Shown in pieces: positions 1-7,939 of a stretch of DNA of 64,000 nt. This stretch comes from Nocardia fluminea (lineage in GTDB: Bacteria; Actinomycetota; Actinomycetes; Mycobacteriales; Mycobacteriaceae): positions 5,890,001 through 5,954,000 of the forward strand of contig NZ_PJMW01000002.1 in the NCBI RefSeq assembly GCF_002846365.1, given 5' to 3'. The notes under the pieces are model-generated. The model did not search any database and was not told where the DNA came from. It worked only from the letters and a program-made list of their open reading frames with translations. The position numbers were made by a program, and so were the translations under genes. Position 1 is the stretch's first letter. Every line of letters starts with the position of its first letter.

Positions 1-1242
1 GCCCGAATGCTTGAGCCGATCCAGCACTGTTGTCAGGGCCGCGGTGTCGGCGGGATGCAGTCCCGCCGAGGGTTCGTCGAGAATGTAGACGACACCGAAC
101 AGGCCCGACCGCAACTGCCCGGCCAACCGCAACCGCTGCAGCTCACCCCCGGACAGTGTCGGGCTCTCCCGATCGACACTCAGGTAACCGAGCCCGAGCT
201 CGATGAGCACGTCTATGCGGGAAGTGAGGTCTTGGGTGAGAACCGCGACCGCTTCGGTGCCAGGGGTGTAGGGGCGCAACACCTCGACGAGGTCGCTCAG
301 CGGCAGATCGGCCAGTTCGGTGATGTTGTACCCGGCGAAGGTCACCGCGAGCGCTTCCGGTTTGAGCCGGCGCCCCGCACACAGCGGACACTCTGCGGTG
401 TGCAGGAATTCGGCCGCGCGGGCCCGGGTGGCTTCGCTCTTGGATTCGGCGTGCGAACGCAACAGCAACTGCTTGGCGCCGGTGTAGGTGCCCTGGTAGG
501 GGCGATGGATGCGATGTGGTTCGCGTACCGGTTCCACGGTGACGACCGGCTTCTCCTCGGTGAACAGGATCCATTCGCGGGCAGCCGGTGAGAGTTCACG
601 CCAGGGGCGGTCGATGTCGTAGCCGAGCGCGCTGAGCACGTCGCGTAGGTTCTTGCCCTGCCAGGCCCCTGGCCACGACGCGATCGCGCCCTCGCGGATG
701 CTCAGCGACGGGTCGGGGACCATCGAGGACTCGGTGGCCTCGTGGACGACACCTTGTCCGTGGCAGCGTGGGCAGGCGCCCTCGACAGTGTTCGGGGAGA
801 ACGCGTCGGAGTAGAGCCGGTTGGTGCCCTCGGGGTAGTGCCCGGGTCCGGTTCTGGCCGGAGTGTCGGGGTAGTCGCCTTCGCGGGACATGAGCATGCG
901 CAGCGTGTTCGAGATCGCGGTGACGGTCCCGACGGTCGATCGCGACGAGGGAGCGGACCGGCGTTGAGCCAGGGCCACGGTCGGCGGTAGACCGGTGACG
1001 GTGTCGACATCGGGCGCTTCCACCTGATTCAGCAACCTACGGGCATACGGTGCCACCGACTCCAGGTAGCGGCGTTGCGATTCCGCGTAGAGCGTGCCGA
1101 ACGCCAACGACGATTTGCCGGATCCCGACACTCCGGTGAAGGCGACCAGCGCATTTCGTGGCATGTCCGCGTCGACGTCGCGCAGGTTGTGGACCCGGGC
1201 GCCACGCACCCGAACCGAAGAATCGACCTCGTGCGAATCCAC
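1..1242 (-). CDS. UvrA-like excinuclease ABC ATPase (C-terminus outside window)
   Basis: Only the first 414 codons are in the window. A Walker A motif GVSGSGKSS lies at residues 37-45. CxxC pairs (CPRC near 155, CPLC near 285) look like the UvrA zinc modules. The ABC signature LSGGELQRLRLAG is near 360 and Walker B VYILDEPSAGLHP near 388. The first ATPase half is therefore complete and the second lies beyond base 1. The GTG at 1242 is chosen because an in-frame TAG sits 9 bases upstream of it. UvrA binds damaged DNA as a dimer and loads UvrB. The short insert between the Walker motifs suggests the compact UvrA paralogue common in actinomycetes, often tied to drug self-protection, rather than housekeeping UvrA. 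That distinction is inferred. Confidence 0.88.
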   Translation of the reverse strand, partial: MDSHEVDSSVRVRGARVHNLRDVDADMPRNALVAFTGVSGSGKSSLAFGTLYAESQRRYLESVAPYARRLLNQVEAPDVDTVTGLPPTVALAQRRSAPSSRSTVGTVTAISNTLRMLMSREGDYPDTPARTGPGHYPEGTNRLYSDAFSPNTVEGACPRCHGQGVVHEATESSMVPDPSLSIREGAIASWPGAWQGKNLRDVLSALGYDIDRPWRELSPAAREWILFTEEKPVVTVEPVREPHRIHRPYQGTYTGAKQLLLRSHAESKSEATRARAAEFLHTAECPLCAGRRLKPEALAVTFAGYNITELADLPLSDLVEVLRPYTPGTEAVAVLTQDLTSRIDVLIELGLGYLSVDRESPTLSGGELQRLRLAGQLRSGLFGVVYILDEPSAGLHPADTAALTTVLDRLKHSG

Positions 1243-1304
1243 AGCTACCTACCGTACTCCCGGGTGGGCGAGCTTCGGCGTGAACGCGCCCGGAGGCGGA
1301 GAGG

Positions 1305-2510
1305 TCAGAAGAACCAGCCCAGCTGCGGGGCGCGGTCGGTGGTGAACGCTTCATCGAACGCGCGCAGCGCCTTCGGGTCCTCGACGGTGATCCGGCTCGC
1401 GGCGGCGAACATGGTGGCGCGATGGGCGCCGAAGTAGAGAGCACCGAGGATATTGATGTCGAAGCCGAGAGCCGCTGTCCGGGAAGTCGGCTCGCACTCG
1501 GCGACGCCGTCGCGGATCCGCAGGGCGAAGTTCCCGCCTGCGTCGCGGAACGGGTCGTGCACCGCCACCACGGTATCGAGGTCGGCGCGGTAGGCACGGG
1601 CGGTCAGGGCGGCGGGGACATCCATCACGCGCGCCCACAGTGCGTCGCCTCGGTGGGTTACCTGCACCGCGCGTGGGTCGGTGAGCAGGTAGGCCAGCGG
1701 ATCGTCGTCGGCGATCTCGGCTTCCACGGTGTCGACGAGGTCCATCCCGAGCAGGACCCGCCAGAGCGCGGCGTGCGCGTCGGGGGTGACCGCACGAAAT
1801 TCCCACACCGAGGCGATGTCGCGGTTCTCGCGTCGCGAGCGCCGATACAGGGCATAGCCGTCGGCGTGGAGCAGGACGAACAGCGTTGTCGCACCGCGGC
1901 GGTGACGTTCCACGTCGGCGAAGAACAGGTCCCACTTGGCATCGGGGCGCGCCTGCGCGCCCGCCGTCATCTTCTGCCAGCGCTCGTAGATCTCCCGGAT
2001 CCGCGGGGCGGCTTCTGCCAGAGTCTCCAGTGTCACGCCACCAGGATCCGGTGTGGTGGCACGGAATTCGGCCCGGCGTGTATCGATGAACACCGCGGTG
2101 TCGATGATGGCCACCTCGTAGCCGAACCGCCCGTAGATCGTGCCCTCACTGGCGGTGAAGATCGTCAACGGCAAACCGTCGGCCTCGGTCCGCGCGTGCT
2201 GAGCCCGATAGAGTTCGCGCAGGATTCCGCGCCGCCGATGTGTCGGCGCCACCGCGACCCCCGACACCCCACACGCGCGCACCGTCCGTTCCCCCGGCAC
2301 CGTGACCGTCATCGTCAGATCCACCGTGTGCCCGACGATCCGGTCACCCTCCACCGCGACCAGTGACCGCTCCACCGGAAACACCGCTCCCCGGAATTCG
2401 TTCTCGTCACCCCCGTACCGCATCCCGAACCCGGCCTCCTGCAACCCCGTGATCGCCGCCGAGTCCGCGGGAGTCCCCGCCCGAACGCACACGCTCTTCG
2501 CCGATGCCAT
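1305..2510 (-). CDS. Eis-type GNAT N-acetyltransferase
   Basis: This 401-residue protein matches mycobacterial Eis in length. The acetyl-CoA loop APTHRRRGILREL is near residue 90. The protein ends in Phe (QLGWFF), and in Eis the C-terminal carboxylate takes part in catalysis. Eis acetylates several amines of aminoglycosides, and some homologues acetylate lysines or polyamines. The ATG at 2510 is preferred over an in-frame start at 2546 because AGGG lies 6-9 bases upstream. It is followed after 62 bases by the UvrA-like gene on the same strand. The family call is firm, the substrate is not known. Confidence 0.88.
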   Translation of the reverse strand: MASAKSVCVRAGTPADSAAITGLQEAGFGMRYGGDENEFRGAVFPVERSLVAVEGDRIVGHTVDLTMTVTVPGERTVRACGVSGVAVAPTHRRRGILRELYRAQHARTEADGLPLTIFTASEGTIYGRFGYEVAIIDTAVFIDTRRAEFRATTPDPGGVTLETLAEAAPRIREIYERWQKMTAGAQARPDAKWDLFFADVERHRRGATTLFVLLHADGYALYRRSRRENRDIASVWEFRAVTPDAHAALWRVLLGMDLVDTVEAEIADDDPLAYLLTDPRAVQVTHRGDALWARVMDVPAALTARAYRADLDTVVAVHDPFRDAGGNFALRIRDGVAECEPTSRTAALGFDINILGALYFGAHRATMFAAASRITVEDPKALRAFDEAFTTDRAPQLGWFF

Positions 2511-2588
2511 GCTCGTACCCTGCCACGCCACCCCGCCCCGGCACATCCGGTTTTAGACCCGGCAGAGCACGTGTCCGTCCGGGCAGAG

Positions 2589-3206
2589 TCATACCCAGTC
2601 GGTCAGCACACTGATCAACTCGACAACCGGGCCCAGCGCCGAAGGCGCGGCGACCGAACCGGCCCCGCCGACCCACAGCGACACCGGAACGCGATGGAAT
2701 CGCACGGCAGCGGCGCCCCAGGGCACATCGGTGTGCGCGACCCCGTCCACCGCCACCCCGAGCTCCCTGTCGACCGACCAGTTCTCGGCCGGTGTCACGA
2801 CAACCGTCGGGTCCGCCGTATCGCTGAGACTCTGAGCCTGGGCGGTCGTGCGGCCGGTCAGCAGATCGATGACGGCCCCGATCGCGACCGGATCACGCGT
2901 CCCGTCGTAGATCCAGCGCCGCCCCAGCACCCCGTGCTCGGCGATGCCGATCAGTGCCGAGTCGCCACCGGGCAACGGTGCCCCGCGATAGGTCATCGGC
3001 ACCTGATACAGCACCTGGTCGGGACCTGAATCGTCGACGAACAGCACGAATTCGATGCCGACTTCACCGGCCGGATCGTCGAGGCGGAAGCCACCGACCT
3101 TGTCCAGGCGTGGAATCGTGCCCAGATACCACTGTTGACGGGGCAGCCATGCCGCGACGAGATCGCGCTTGGACGGTGTGACGGTGGTCTGGTGGATGAC
3201 TGCCAT
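2589..3206 (-). CDS. Maltokinase N-terminal cap-like domain protein
   Basis: A 205-residue protein opening MAVIHQTTVTPSKRDLVAAW, which resembles the cap domain that precedes the kinase fold in actinobacterial maltokinases (Mak). Here the cap stands alone: no APH-like kinase core follows. Stand-alone cap proteins occur in actinomycetes and their function is unknown to me. The ATG at 3206 lies 7 bases after the stop of the upstream protease gene, so the two are probably co-transcribed. No signal peptide or membrane segment is seen. Confidence 0.7.
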   Translation of the reverse strand: MAVIHQTTVTPSKRDLVAAWLPRQQWYLGTIPRLDKVGGFRLDDPAGEVGIEFVLFVDDSGPDQVLYQVPMTYRGAPLPGGDSALIGIAEHGVLGRRWIYDGTRDPVAIGAVIDLLTGRTTAQAQSLSDTADPTVVVTPAENWSVDRELGVAVDGVAHTDVPWGAAAVRFHRVPVSLWVGGAGSVAAPSALGPVVELISVLTDWV

Positions 3207-3213
3207 CTGTGCG

Positions 3214-4668
3214 TCAACCTTTCGCGGTCATGGCGCGCAGATCGGGCAGGGTGCCGATGCGCTGGGTGGTGGGACGGCCGGGGGCCGCGGTTTGGGGGGA
3301 GCCGGTGCTACGGAGCAGGGTACGGATCTGGTCGGGGCTCGCCCGGCCCGCGCCCCGGGTGCGGATGCCCTGGTAGGCGGCGATGGCGCCGACGACGATC
3401 GGGGACGCGCTGGAGGTGCCGCTGAATTCGTCGGTGTACCAGAGGTCCTCGTCGGGACCGCCTTGCAGGTCGCCGTAACCGGTGGTGGTGACTTCGCGGC
3501 CCCAGCCCTGGGCGTCGAGCCGGGCCCCGTGGTTGGAGAAGTCCAGGCGCGAGCGGGCGGGTCCGTGGTCGCGACCGTGCAGACCCGGTGGTGGGGCGCC
3601 CGCACCGACCACGATGGCACCGGAGTCGGCCGGGCCCGCGCGGAACGGGTTGTGCCAGGTGGCGGGGAAGTCGCCGGGGCGGGTGTCGTAGACGGCGTCG
3701 TCGAGATTCTCGCCACCGTTGCCCGCCGCTTCGACGACGACGATTCCCCGGCTCACCGCGTAGCGGATGGCGGCGAAGTCGTCGGGCCACCATTCGACGG
3801 CGATGTAGCCGCGCTGATCAGGGGTGGCCCGGTAGTCGAATCGTGGTCCGGGACGGTGCAGTTCGATGAGGACGATGTCGCCGGGGTCCAGGGCGTCGGC
3901 CGCGGAGCGGATCGCGGCGGCCGAGCCGATCCCGAAGATCGAGATGGCCCGGATGTGCGCTTCGGGGGCGATCCCGGTGACACCGAATTCGTTGAGGTCG
4001 CCGCTGATCTCGCCGGCGACGGCGGTGCCGTGGTTGCGCCATCCCACGTCGGCGGAGACGGTGCCGCCGATGATTCCGCCTTGGTTCTGTCGCAGGTCCT
4101 CGTGGGTGAATCGCCATGCGCCCTCGACATCGATCACCCGCACCCCGGCACCGAGCCCGCCGGGCTGAGCGTGCGCCCACACCGCGTCGATGCCGTGGGG
4201 CGCTGCGTCCAGGTAGGCCTGCCTGACCCGGAAATCGGGCGTCACGGCGGGTGCTCGCGGTGCGACGATGTTCTCCGCGAGCGGGGCCAGCGGAAGTTCG
4301 GCCGCCGGCTTCACGTAGGCGGCGGCGACGGTGTCGTCCTCGCGCAGCCGGTGCGCGAGCTCGGCGAGGTCGCCCAGTTCACCGTGCACCGAGTAATAGC
4401 TCAGGTACTCCCCCGCGACCGGCGCCTGCGGTGTGTCGGCCAACCGGGCCGCGAGCCGGTTGGCCGGGCCGAAGATCGGTACCAGACGCGCGGCGGGGGG
4501 CAGCAGCTCGTCGACTCTGGTGCGCACGGACCGGTTCTCGCGCAACGCGATCGGGGTGATTTCCTGGCCGGTCGGCGTGGTGACGACGATCAGTTCACCC
4601 GGCGGCACCGAGGGCGCGGGCACCCCGGCTCGGCGCTGCCTGCTGGATCGTGTGGAGGCCATACTCAC
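3214..4668 (-). CDS. S8 (subtilisin-like) serine peptidase
   Basis: A 484-residue protein with a complete S8 triad: Asp180 (VIDVEG), His213 (NHGTAVAGE), Ser419 (SGTSSASP) and oxyanion Asn317 (AAGNGG). The first 150 residues form an unassigned N-terminal region. No convincing signal peptide is visible, so it may act in the cytoplasm or leave by another route. The start is GTG 4668 or ATG 4662, two codons apart. It follows the membrane-protein operon by 63 bases and precedes the maltokinase-cap gene by 7, so it may be part of one long minus-strand transcript. Confidence 0.9.
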   Translation of the reverse strand: MSMASTRSSRQRRAGVPAPSVPPGELIVVTTPTGQEITPIALRENRSVRTRVDELLPPAARLVPIFGPANRLAARLADTPQAPVAGEYLSYYSVHGELGDLAELAHRLREDDTVAAAYVKPAAELPLAPLAENIVAPRAPAVTPDFRVRQAYLDAAPHGIDAVWAHAQPGGLGAGVRVIDVEGAWRFTHEDLRQNQGGIIGGTVSADVGWRNHGTAVAGEISGDLNEFGVTGIAPEAHIRAISIFGIGSAAAIRSAADALDPGDIVLIELHRPGPRFDYRATPDQRGYIAVEWWPDDFAAIRYAVSRGIVVVEAAGNGGENLDDAVYDTRPGDFPATWHNPFRAGPADSGAIVVGAGAPPPGLHGRDHGPARSRLDFSNHGARLDAQGWGREVTTTGYGDLQGGPDEDLWYTDEFSGTSSASPIVVGAIAAYQGIRTRGAGRASPDQIRTLLRSTGSPQTAAPGRPTTQRIGTLPDLRAMTAKG

Positions 4669-4731
4669 CAGTCAACCGTGCCCCGCGCCCGCCCGCTACG
4701 GTTCCGCCACACCGGCTTCGGCGACACGCCG

Positions 4732-5004
4732 TTACCACAGCGCGGCGAGCACCCCGAACACGGCGATCACCCCGACATACCCCAGCACGAGCCGGGTGTC
4801 ACGCAACCAGCAACGGCTGCGCTTCAACCCGGCCCGCCACGCCCGCCAGTATCCGGCGAAGGCGAGCGCCCCGAACCCGGCTACCGCCCACGGGCCCACC
4901 AACCAGGTCAGCAACGCTACGGTCGCGACCACACACAACGTCAACGGGTCGTGCGGGGTCTGCCCGCGCATCGCCTCCTCGTAGTAGACCCCGCGCTCGC
5001 TCAC
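4732..5004 (-). CDS. Small two-helix membrane protein, end of Lgt-like/radical SAM operon
   Basis: A 90-residue protein beginning with GTG, whose GTGA overlaps the stop of the radical SAM gene (stop at 5001-5003). It has a short cytosolic-looking head (SERGVYYEEAMRGQ), one hydrophobic segment near residues 24-50 and another near 71-89, with a basic stretch (RAWRAGLKRSR) between. A longer reading frame continues upstream but runs antiparallel through the radical SAM gene and is rejected. I do not recognise the family. The overlap implies translation coupled to the radical SAM enzyme, so it may be a membrane partner. Confidence 0.72.
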   Translation of the reverse strand: MSERGVYYEEAMRGQTPHDPLTLCVVATVALLTWLVGPWAVAGFGALAFAGYWRAWRAGLKRSRCWLRDTRLVLGYVGVIAVFGVLAALW

Positions 5005-6560
5005 CGCACCTCCACCGGCAACAACGCCCGTCCCGACGGTGCCGCCGCCGACAACCGTTGCCGCGACAACGCGGGCCACGCCTGCACCGCGCAGAACGGC
5101 GCGCACTGATCGGCATCGGCACGGGTTCCGACGTGCACGCAGCACTGGGTGAGCCGCTCCTCGATCATCGTCGACATGTCCATGAACGGTTTCACCGTGA
5201 TCCGCACAACCCGTTCCCCGAGCAGTGTGCGCAACCGTGTGCGCCGCCCCGGCAACGCCGAGGACGCCAACGTGAGCAGGGTCGACATGCCCAGATCGCA
5301 GTTCTCGCAGATGTTGCGCCAGACCCGCCCGATCTCCGGATGCGACAGCGAGGACTGCTCCGAGAGCAATCCCAGCAACGATTCCTGCACCGCCGTCCGC
5401 AGTTCCGCGGGCAGCGCCGAGTCCGCGATCCGGTTGGACACCAGTCCCAGCTGTTGCTTCAACCTCTCGTGCCCGATCAGCGAGACCAGCGAACGCCATT
5501 CGCCCGCGTCGTCACGCAGCAGGTAGCCGACCGAGCAGCAGTGTGGATGCGAGCACGGCAGCGCGGTGAGGTCGCGCCAGGTCACCAGCCCGTCGGTCTG
5601 TGGGCCGAGCCTGCGCAGCACCCCGGTGTGGGTGAGCCGGTTCATCGGGTCGATCGCTCCCGAACGCCCGGAACCGAACTGCGGTTGGATCGAGACCCCG
5701 CCGACGAAGGGTGTGTCCATGGCGGTGCGCAGGACCGCACCGATCTCGTCGTCGTTGACGCCCAGCGCCACGGTCATCACCAACGTGGTGAAGACGGCGT
5801 TGGACGACAGCCGTTGCAGCGCTTGTTGTTTGCGGACTCGCAGGTCCCCGCCGCGGTGATGGCGTGAGGCCTGCGCCGATTCCCCGTCGTATTGCAGATA
5901 CACCTCGACCCGGTCGCGATGCGCGCGCAGCAGCGCCAGCAGTTCGTCGTCGACGGCGATGCGCAGACCGTTGGTATTGAGCAGGATCCGGGTGATGGGC
6001 CGCGCGGTCAGCTCGGTCAGCAGTCGCGCCAACTGGGGATGTAGGGTCGGTTCGCCGCCGCTGAGCATCAGCACGTCCAAGCGCCCGTTTTCGCGGGCCA
6101 ATCGCTGGTCGACATTGGCCAGCGCGTCCTCGACGGCCACCACACCGCGCAGTTCGGGCGAGGAGTCGGCGAAGCAGGTGGGACAGCGCAGGTTACAGCT
6201 GTCGATGATGTCTTCGAGCAGGATGCAGGTGTGCTGGGTCTGCATCTCGGGCAGCCCCCGAAGGTACGCCGAGGGCACCGGGTCGAAATTGCCCACGGTG
6301 TCGGGCAGGTGCGCTTTGGTGGGCGCGGTCCATTCCTCCAGGTAGGCCAGGATTTCGGGGTCTTCGTCGTAGAGGGTCCGCACCATGCCGTGAGTGCGGC
6401 ATCCTCGTTCGAGGAAGACTTTCCCGTCCCGTTCTGCCAGCCACCCCGACAGTCTGGCGACGTCGGGCAGGGCGGTGCCGGGGTGTTCGTCGTGGCAGCG
6501 GGGACAGAACGCGGTGACGTAGCGCAGGATCCGATCGCCCCGCAAGGGCATCCCGGTCAT
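5001..6560 (-). CDS. Radical SAM enzyme, Tes/MJ0619-like
   Basis: A 519-residue protein with the radical SAM cluster motif CNLRCPTC (CX3CX2C) at residues 122-129. Further cysteine sets are CPRC at 19-22 with Cys54 in CRTHG, CSHPHCC, ICENCDLG, and a C-terminal TQCCVHV followed by PFCAVQ. This multi-cluster pattern is that of archaeal MJ0619/Tes, the family that joins lipid chains by C-C bonds through radical chemistry. ATG 6560 is chosen because its ATGA overlaps the stop of the upstream gene; an in-frame start at 6644 would run deep into that gene. The downstream small membrane gene overlaps its stop. Substrate is unknown; the Lgt-like neighbour points to a lipid. Confidence 0.85.
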   Translation of the reverse strand: MTGMPLRGDRILRYVTAFCPRCHDEHPGTALPDVARLSGWLAERDGKVFLERGCRTHGMVRTLYDEDPEILAYLEEWTAPTKAHLPDTVGNFDPVPSAYLRGLPEMQTQHTCILLEDIIDSCNLRCPTCFADSSPELRGVVAVEDALANVDQRLARENGRLDVLMLSGGEPTLHPQLARLLTELTARPITRILLNTNGLRIAVDDELLALLRAHRDRVEVYLQYDGESAQASRHHRGGDLRVRKQQALQRLSSNAVFTTLVMTVALGVNDDEIGAVLRTAMDTPFVGGVSIQPQFGSGRSGAIDPMNRLTHTGVLRRLGPQTDGLVTWRDLTALPCSHPHCCSVGYLLRDDAGEWRSLVSLIGHERLKQQLGLVSNRIADSALPAELRTAVQESLLGLLSEQSSLSHPEIGRVWRNICENCDLGMSTLLTLASSALPGRRTRLRTLLGERVVRITVKPFMDMSTMIEERLTQCCVHVGTRADADQCAPFCAVQAWPALSRQRLSAAAPSGRALLPVEVR

Positions 6561-6955
6561 CGCGCCATGCCGAACATGCCCGTGTACAGCTCCGGGTTGA
6601 TCGCGGTGCACAAACCGGCCGTGCAGACCGTGACCAGCGACCACCCGATCATCAACCCTATCCCGAATCCTTTGGGCGCGGGCCGTTTACGCCGGATCAA
6701 CAGCCAACCCCCACCGAAAGCCGCGGCCGCGCTTGCCACCGCGGTCAGCCCGACCAGTGCCTTGGTCGCGGCGTCGTCGTTGATGGAGGCGATCACCAGG
6801 AACACGAAGAATCCCGCCATGGCGTTCACCACGATGAACGCCATCGTCCCCGCCAGCGCCATCGCCGCGACCTGACCGCCCTGCCCCGGCGGTTTCCCGC
6901 CCTGCGGGGGCGGTGGGGGCGGCATGTTCGGTGGTGGGCCGGGAGGAAAGTTCAT
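6557..6955 (-). CDS. Proline-rich small membrane protein
   Basis: A 132-residue protein. The first 28 residues are Pro/Gly-rich (MNFPPGPPPNMPPPPPP), followed by about three hydrophobic segments (roughly 30-55, 65-85 and 96-118) and a basic loop RRKRPAPKG. ATG 6955 overlaps the stop of the Lgt-like gene (ATGA) and has AAAGG about 8 bases upstream. Its own stop overlaps the radical SAM ATG. I do not recognise a named family. The architecture resembles small actinobacterial membrane proteins with disordered heads, and its place suggests an accessory subunit of the neighbouring enzymes. Confidence 0.75.
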   Translation of the reverse strand: MNFPPGPPPNMPPPPPPQGGKPPGQGGQVAAMALAGTMAFIVVNAMAGFFVFLVIASINDDAATKALVGLTAVASAAAAFGGGWLLIRRKRPAPKGFGIGLMIGWSLVTVCTAGLCTAINPELYTGMFGMAR

Positions 6956-7707
6956 GTCGTGACCTTTCGTCGAAGTACACCGTCGTAGTTCCCGCGCCGG
7001 TAGCCGATGCTCCAGCGCACGGCGACCAGGACCAATCCCGGCAGCAGGAACCATTGCGGGCGCGTCAGATCCAGCCAGACCGTGTCGTTGGCGCGGGTGA
7101 ACTCGACCAGGAACCGGAAGATCGCGTACGCCCCGACGTAGAGGGTGAACAGCTCCCCCGGCGTGCTGATCCGGTCGCGCAACCACCACAGTGCGCCGAA
7201 AGCGGCCAGCTGGAACACGATTTCGTAGAGAAAGCTCGGATGCATGGCGACACCGGCCGCACACCCGGGGCACTGCGGCACCGTCGCGGGGGCGTGGATC
7301 CCCCACGGCAGGCTGGTCGGCCGTCCCGGTGCCTCGGTGAGCAAGCAGCCGATGCGCCCCACCGCCATACCCAGCGCCACCGCGGGTGCGAACAGGTCAC
7401 CGGTCCGCTCGCGATATCCGATGATCCGCTTCGCGATCAACACACCCACATACGCCCCGAACAAGCCGCCGAGCACGCTGCGCGCACCGAACATCCAGCT
7501 CTCGTACGGATCGAGCGTCTCGGCCAGACTCGACAACCGCATACCGATCGCCCCACCGACCAGCGCCCCGGTGACCGCGACCAGGGATTCCTCGCGCAGC
7601 GCGTCGCGGCGCCGGCATTCGGTCACGAACACCACCGCGGCCACGGCGACGCCGAGCGCGACGAAGAACCCGTGCGTCGGGATCCCCCACATCAGCTGCG
7701 CCACCAT
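6952..7707 (-). CDS. Lgt-like (prolipoprotein diacylglyceryl transferase family) membrane protein
   Basis: A 251-residue multi-pass membrane protein. Family marks are VLGGLFGAYVG, AVGRIGCLLTEAPGRPT, LPWGIHAP and HPSFLYEI, matching Lgt in order and spacing. Canonical Lgt moves diacylglyceryl from phosphatidylglycerol to a lipobox cysteine. Here the catalytic His of HGGL is replaced (SVLGG) and the GRIGNF-type motif reads GRIGCL, so it is a divergent paralogue and probably not the housekeeping Lgt. First gene of a four-gene operon with 4-base overlaps to the radical SAM gene and two small membrane proteins. Start ATG 7707 has no strong ribosome site. Confidence 0.8.
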   Translation of the reverse strand: MVAQLMWGIPTHGFFVALGVAVAAVVFVTECRRRDALREESLVAVTGALVGGAIGMRLSSLAETLDPYESWMFGARSVLGGLFGAYVGVLIAKRIIGYRERTGDLFAPAVALGMAVGRIGCLLTEAPGRPTSLPWGIHAPATVPQCPGCAAGVAMHPSFLYEIVFQLAAFGALWWLRDRISTPGELFTLYVGAYAIFRFLVEFTRANDTVWLDLTRPQWFLLPGLVLVAVRWSIGYRRGNYDGVLRRKVTT

Positions 7708-7752
7708 GGCGAAAGGTTAGCGGGCCCACGGGCCGGCGCGCGTGAGTGAAAC

Positions 7753-7770
7753 TACCCGTTAATTCGGGTA
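7753..7770. promoter_or_regulatory. Palindrome in the lgt-like / hydrolase divergent region
   Basis: TACCCG-TTAATT-CGGGTA has 6-bp perfect arms. It lies about 45 bases upstream of the Lgt-like gene and 170 bases upstream of the divergent peptidoglycan hydrolase. A -10-like TAGAAT (7818-7823) reads toward the hydrolase. An operator role is inferred. Confidence 0.35.
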
Positions 7771-7939
7771 CTACCCTCTTCGTTGGTGAACGGCGGTGCG
7801 GGAGTGAACGTTTCGTTTAGAATGGTGCACGGTGAGTTCCTCACCCCGGTACCGATCCTCGGGTACCAGCGTAGATCATCGCGATAGTTCCACCATCTCG
7901 GGAATTCCATCGGGTACGCAGTCATACAGGGGGTCCATC

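Noticed and set aside
1422..2366. A 314-codon plus-strand frame inside the Eis-like gene
   Set aside because: It is antisense to a complete Eis-like protein and has no domain.
3169..5109. A 646-codon plus-strand frame opposite the protease gene
   Set aside because: It is the antisense shadow of high-GC genes with a complete S8 protease on the other strand; composition is Gly/Arg/Val-rich without domains.
4732..5499. A 255-codon minus-strand frame covering the small membrane protein
   Set aside because: Its first 165 codons run through the radical SAM gene in another frame with Gly/Ala/Arg-rich shadow sequence. Only the last 90 codons, from GTG 5004, are protein-like.
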